A stretch of DNA of 64,000 nucleotides, taken from assembly GCF_021531255.1 (NCBI RefSeq), contig NZ_JAFBIO010000010.1:1-64000 (forward strand). Reading direction: 5' to 3'. Below the pieces are notes generated by a model. It was not told the origin of the DNA, made no database searches, and saw nothing but the letters and a program-made list of their open reading frames with translations. Below are positions 63,634 to 64,000 of this stretch, one piece after another. Every line of letters begins with the position of its first letter. Within the stretch, counting starts at the first letter, position 1. A program made the translations under genes and the position numbers. This stretch comes from Allofournierella massiliensis. GTDB taxonomy: Bacteria > Bacillota > Clostridia > Oscillospirales > Ruminococcaceae.

Positions 63634-64000
63634 ATGGAACAAAATCATGCACAGCTGCGTTACCTGACGGCGATTTACGAGATATCCCAGCGCAAGCTGG
63701 AAGTATCCTCCGTCGAGGTGGCCGGGGTGCTGAATGTTTCAAAGCCCGCGGTGGCCCGGATGCTCAAGCCGCTGATGGAGCAAAAACTGATCGTAAAAAA
63801 GCCCTATGGACGCATCTATCTCACCGACCAGGGGATTTTCCTGGCCCGGCTCTACCGGGCACAGAGGGACCTGATCCGGGAGAAGTTCCCGGATATCGGG
63901 CTTCGGCTTGGGGCGGAAGATATTGAACGGGCGGCGGACGCAGCGGTGGCCGCACTGCCGCAGGAGCGCTTTTTCGAACAGTATCAGGGCCTCTTTGAAC
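63634..64000 (+). CDS. DtxR-family metal-dependent regulator, N-terminal part
   Basis: The first 122 codons of a DtxR/IdeR/MntR-type repressor, cut by the window's right edge. The winged helix (YLTAIYEISQRKLEVSSVEV, AGVLNVSKPAVARMLKPLME, QKLIVKKPYGRIYLTDQG) is clear; the start of the metal-binding dimer domain follows, though the usual His-rich HH-x-L-E-x-F motif is not obvious (LARLYRAQRDLIREKF). ATG 63634 follows AGGAG. It is the natural reader of the three operators upstream. Confidence 0.9.
   Translation, partial: MEQNHAQLRYLTAIYEISQRKLEVSSVEVAGVLNVSKPAVARMLKPLMEQKLIVKKPYGRIYLTDQGIFLARLYRAQRDLIREKFPDIGLRLGAEDIERAADAAVAALPQERFFEQYQGLFE

Noticed and set aside
1-64000. CRISPR arrays, insertion sequences, integrases, prophage genes, rRNA
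   Set aside because: No regular direct repeats with spacers, no transposase or integrase sequence, and no rRNA segments were seen.

Overview
The window reads as chromosome of a high-GC, spore-forming Firmicute of the Oscillospirales (Ruminococcaceae/Oscillospiraceae) type, probably a gut anaerobe. Grounds: a spoVAC start at the left edge, sigma-A promoters of Gram-positive type, AGGAGG ribosome sites, Tdh/Kbl threonine catabolism, a butyryl-CoA:acetate-family CoA-transferase, ECF vitamin-type transport and Feo iron uptake. I see no prophage, insertion sequence, CRISPR array or rRNA. Gene density is high and most genes are bounded by clear intrinsic terminators.

Layout. 0-9 kb: spoVAC edge, an orphan CofE-like ligase, an MscS channel, PtsI, then a transglutaminase-like lipoprotein running into a compact type IV pilus-like operon (PilC/GspF, four small single-pass proteins, PilT ATPase). 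9-17.5 kb: tdh-kbl, lrgAB, DegV, a DUF4830 protein and a two-component system. 17.5-25.3 kb: a LysR regulator, an aspartate aminotransferase, a GGDEF-receiver fusion, RpoN, two tRNA-Ser genes, and an ECF sigma/anti-sigma-like pair in which both genes appear frameshifted. 25.4-33.7 kb: an amino acid/peptide module built around a MerR regulator: YfcC-type transporter, aminotransferase, DUF885 zinc peptidase, a broken M20 peptidase and an intact M20 peptidase. The transporter and the aminotransferase start from promoters with 19-bp spacers and closely matching operators.

33.8-41.3 kb: hisS, then a 5-oxoproline operon (ycsI-like, Nramp-like transporter, pxpB, pxpC, pxpA) with a divergent LysR regulator and a terminator-like hairpin in its leader. 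41.3-49.1 kb: putP, a TetR pair, and a zur-znuACB zinc operon ending in a lipoprotein, followed by an unidentified anchored exported protein. 49.2-54.3 kb: an M24 peptidase diverging from a complete ECF transporter operon (S, T, two ATPases) ending in a PfkB-like protein with an altered catalytic motif. 54.4-60.4 kb: LMW tyrosine phosphatase, an aldo/keto reductase with a divergent AdhR-like MerR regulator, an alpha/beta hydrolase, a LysR gene with an in-frame stop, and a CoA-transferase homologue lacking the expected catalytic glutamate. 60.5-64 kb: feoA-feoA-feoB, a Cys-rich FeoB-associated peptide and a DtxR-family regulator, with three near-identical DtxR-type operators.

Functionally the region is dominated by nitrogen and carbon scavenging (threonine, proline, 5-oxoproline, peptides) and metal homeostasis (zinc, iron), each unit lying next to a plausible regulator. 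The strongest novelty candidates are the MerR-controlled peptide module, the stripped-down pilus-like operon, and the ECF transporter/PfkB-like operon. Four genes carry lesions, mostly one-base changes in short homopolymers, so assembly error must be excluded before they are called pseudogenes.
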